Shown piece after piece: positions 39,791 through 41,200 of a stretch of 41,200 nt of DNA. Position numbers and translations under genes: made by a program. Source of the stretch: Chloroflexota bacterium (GTDB lineage Bacteria > Chloroflexota > Anaerolineae > J102); assembly GCA_024224665.1 (NCBI GenBank), contig JAAENG010000379.1, forward strand, positions 1 to 41,200. Reading direction: 5' to 3'. Numbering within the stretch: the stretch's first letter is position 1; every line of letters starts with the position of its first letter. The notes beneath the pieces were generated by a model. That model had not been told where the DNA came from. It did no database searches and saw only the letters and a list, made by a program, of their open reading frames with translations.

Positions 39791-40822
39791 CTAAAGTAGA
39801 CGAGCGATAAATTCTGCATGTGCTTCCAGGCCAGTCAGATACTTGAGAGGGTGACGACGAAAGCGTCGGCCATCAGAAAAGGTGGACAGATGAGAGCGAA
39901 TACGCTGACGCTCGTGCCGCCATTCTGCCAGGGAGATACGTTGGAAGCATTGTATTTGTTCCTGCAGGTTAGGCACGATATCAAAGAGCAACCAGGCCCC
40001 CTGTTCATGTAGGCGCTGTCTGGCGTGGTAGGGGCCGGAAGTGAGGAGTGTTTGACGACGCACTCGTGCGAAGAGGGATTCGGTATCGTTGTTGGTGCGA
40101 GGCAAACCGGGGATGTCATAGCAGTGGAAGAGTCCGGGAGCATAGCGCTTGGTCAAGTTGTGCAGGTGCCGGCGAAAGCTGGTCAAAGTAGAATCAAGGT
40201 CAGAACGCCGTTGCAATTGTAGCAGGTAGGTGTGCAATTGTGCCTGCACAATGGAAGAGAGGGTTGATTCGGTCAATTGCGCCTCTGCTATTGGTGGTGG
40301 CACATCCAAGATATCACTGATGTCGAGGAGCCAAGAAAAGGCTTCGGCGAGGGTGGTGTACTCGGTCTCGAAAGTTGACAGAGCCTGACGAATGGCCTGA
40401 ACGAAGCAGAATAAGCGAGGTTCATCAGGCAGGAAGGAAAGGCTGATTTCCAGGGAACTGAGGAGTAGCAACAGGTCAGCATAGAGACGCAAGCCGGCCA
40501 AGCGAAATGGTTTGCGTCCACTGCGAGAGAGAACGGGGCGCAAGCGAGCGGCATAGGCAGCCACCAACTCATCAGTTTGCTGTTGTCGGTTGGGTGGGGT
40601 CAATTTCGCTGCTTCTTGCTCAAACGATAGCGTCGCAGAGGATTGATGTAGGGCCGTCGCCGACCCTGCCCTGAACCAATTCACTCCGCCCAGATTACCA
40701 TCACTTGCCCTCTCACGGCCGTTGGGGCCATTGACGCTTGTCCCACATTGCACTGTCCTGCCTGATCTTTCCAGCTCGACAACACAGTCCCGGTCAGCAA
40801 AATCAGTACAAAGTATGCACAT
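39791..40822 (-). CDS. Truncated transposase, C-terminal portion
   Basis: From about residue 75 on, the protein has the pattern of a transposase C-terminal half seen in Chloroflexota: RPVLSRSGRKPFRLAGLRLYADL, then FHCYDIPGLPRTNNDTESLFARVRRQ. The 'PRTNNDxE' block carries the last acidic residue of a DDE-type site. The N-terminal ~75 residues do not look related and overlap the frame at 40681-40845, so the catalytic N-terminal half is missing and this is an inactive remnant. I cannot assign the IS family. Confidence 0.5.
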   Translation of the reverse strand: MCILCTDFADRDCVVELERSGRTVQCGTSVNGPNGRERASDGNLGGVNWFRAGSATALHQSSATLSFEQEAAKLTPPNRQQQTDELVAAYAARLRPVLSRSGRKPFRLAGLRLYADLLLLLSSLEISLSFLPDEPRLFCFVQAIRQALSTFETEYTTLAEAFSWLLDISDILDVPPPIAEAQLTESTLSSIVQAQLHTYLLQLQRRSDLDSTLTSFRRHLHNLTKRYAPGLFHCYDIPGLPRTNNDTESLFARVRRQTLLTSGPYHARQRLHEQGAWLLFDIVPNLQEQIQCFQRISLAEWRHERQRIRSHLSTFSDGRRFRRHPLKYLTGLEAHAEFIARLL

Positions 40823-40845
40823 TCCATCAACACGGTTTTCTTCAT
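40681..40845 (-). CDS. 54-aa frame with signal-peptide-like start
   Basis: A very good ribosome site (CGGAGGA, 5 bases) precedes an ATG opening MKKTVLMECAYFVLILLTG, a charged-hydrophobic export-signal pattern. The frame then ends after 54 codons in sequence shared with the transposase frame. It could be the start of an exported protein cut off by the transposon, or a small secreted peptide. No family is recognised. Confidence 0.35.
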   Translation of the reverse strand: MKKTVLMECAYFVLILLTGTVLSSWKDQAGQCNVGQASMAPTAVRGQVMVIWAE

Positions 40846-41052
40846 AGCAGTCCTCCGACTTGAGAATTGCCGGATAGAATGCCAGATTCTTGCTTTTCTA
40901 GCCAAACACCGACTGCCTCCTCTTTCCCTCGTTTACTTTAATCTGATGCTACACATCTGTGGCCATGGCCGCGGGCCTTCATCCTCTGGTGGTGTGCGAT
41001 TTTTGCCGTTTGGCGTTTTTGATTCGTAACTATTCAGGTCACCCCGCCTTGT

Positions 41053-41108
41053 CCACAGATTACTCAGATTAAAAACAAAAAATCTGTGCAAATCAGTGTA
41101 ATCTGTGG
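41053..41108. repeat. Inverted repeat CCACAGATTAC ... GTAATCTGTGG
   Basis: An exact 11-bp inverted repeat (41053-41063 with 41098-41108) has internal copies of CAGATT/AATCTG. This is a common extragenic repeat type. The gap from 40906 to 41200 holds no gene. Confidence 0.65.
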
Positions 41109-41157
41109 TCAGTTTTGGACTGACAAGCCATTCTAAGTGGAACCTGTACAGTTACTT

Positions 41158-41200
41158 TGATTCTACCGGATTCTGTGGATCCGCCCAATCCGCCGATTGA
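41158..41200 (+). repeat. 43-bp direct repeat of 35376-35418, cut by the window end
   Basis: It is identical to the start of the hairpin array at 35376 and stops at the window edge in the middle of the first hairpin, so the array probably continues outside. The two copies bracket the permease fusion and the transposase remnant. Confidence 0.8.

Overview
The window looks like a piece of a Chloroflexota chromosome, most likely of the Anaerolineae/Caldilineae type. I base this on the Pro/Thr-rich tails on surface proteins, the tandem secreted 5'-nucleotidase, the APC-Usp-DUF389 fusion and the very large Ser/Thr kinase-ATPase-histidine kinase, together with moderate-to-high GC. This placement is inference; there is no rRNA or marker gene in the window.

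Layout. (1) 1-3.2 kb: the 3' end of a plus-strand secreted tandem 5'-nucleotidase, closed by a strong intrinsic terminator and followed by a decayed IS110-type transposase. (2) 3.7-35 kb: all genes lie on the minus strand. Reading in the direction of transcription (right to left), they are: a RHH-Doc/Fic toxin-antitoxin pair; a giant STK/AAA/GAF/PAS/histidine kinase and its FixJ/NarL-type regulator; a receiver-only regulator with Glu at the phosphorylation site; a lipobox-containing MscS channel; a DUF1269 protein with an acidic repeat tail; DUF2252, SulP and DagK-type lipid kinase genes; a cytoplasmic sulfatase and a BASS-type Na+ symporter; DUF1269, a voltage-gated-type K+ channel and a second SulP; a LURP-one protein and an Ala-rich acidic protein. 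Last comes a long co-directional cluster: DagK, a 43-aa peptide, acid-phosphatase-like enzyme, Tyr/dual-specificity phosphatase, PRC-barrel protein, a 47-aa peptide, a second phosphatase, a third SulP, AI-2E exporter-type protein and a 2-TM K+ channel. (3) 35-41.2 kb: repeats and gene remnants, then a plus-strand APC permease-Usp-Usp-DUF389 fusion and a truncated transposase.

The dominant theme is ion, anion and osmotic homeostasis combined with lipid and protein phosphorylation signalling. Many families occur more than once: SulP x3, DagK x2, DUF1269 x2, dual-specificity-like phosphatase x2, K+ channel x2, response regulator x2. A DagK gene occurs near a SulP gene twice. The sulfatase, BASS symporter and SulP together could form a sulfate-ester uptake and desulfation route.

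The intergenic DNA is rich in small non-coding mobile elements. The most striking is a roughly 145-bp element in three copies. It has CTAG ends and a core that folds into a perfect four-way (cloverleaf) junction with no unpaired junction base. Two hairpin elements in inverted orientation bracket the LURP-one/Ala-rich gene pair. Several large genes are interrupted by single small lesions: a 7-bp tandem duplication in the kinase, one in-frame TGA in the AI-2E gene, and a frameshift at a G-run in the APC-DUF389 gene. These could be assembly errors, recent mutations or reversible switches, and the sequence alone cannot decide.
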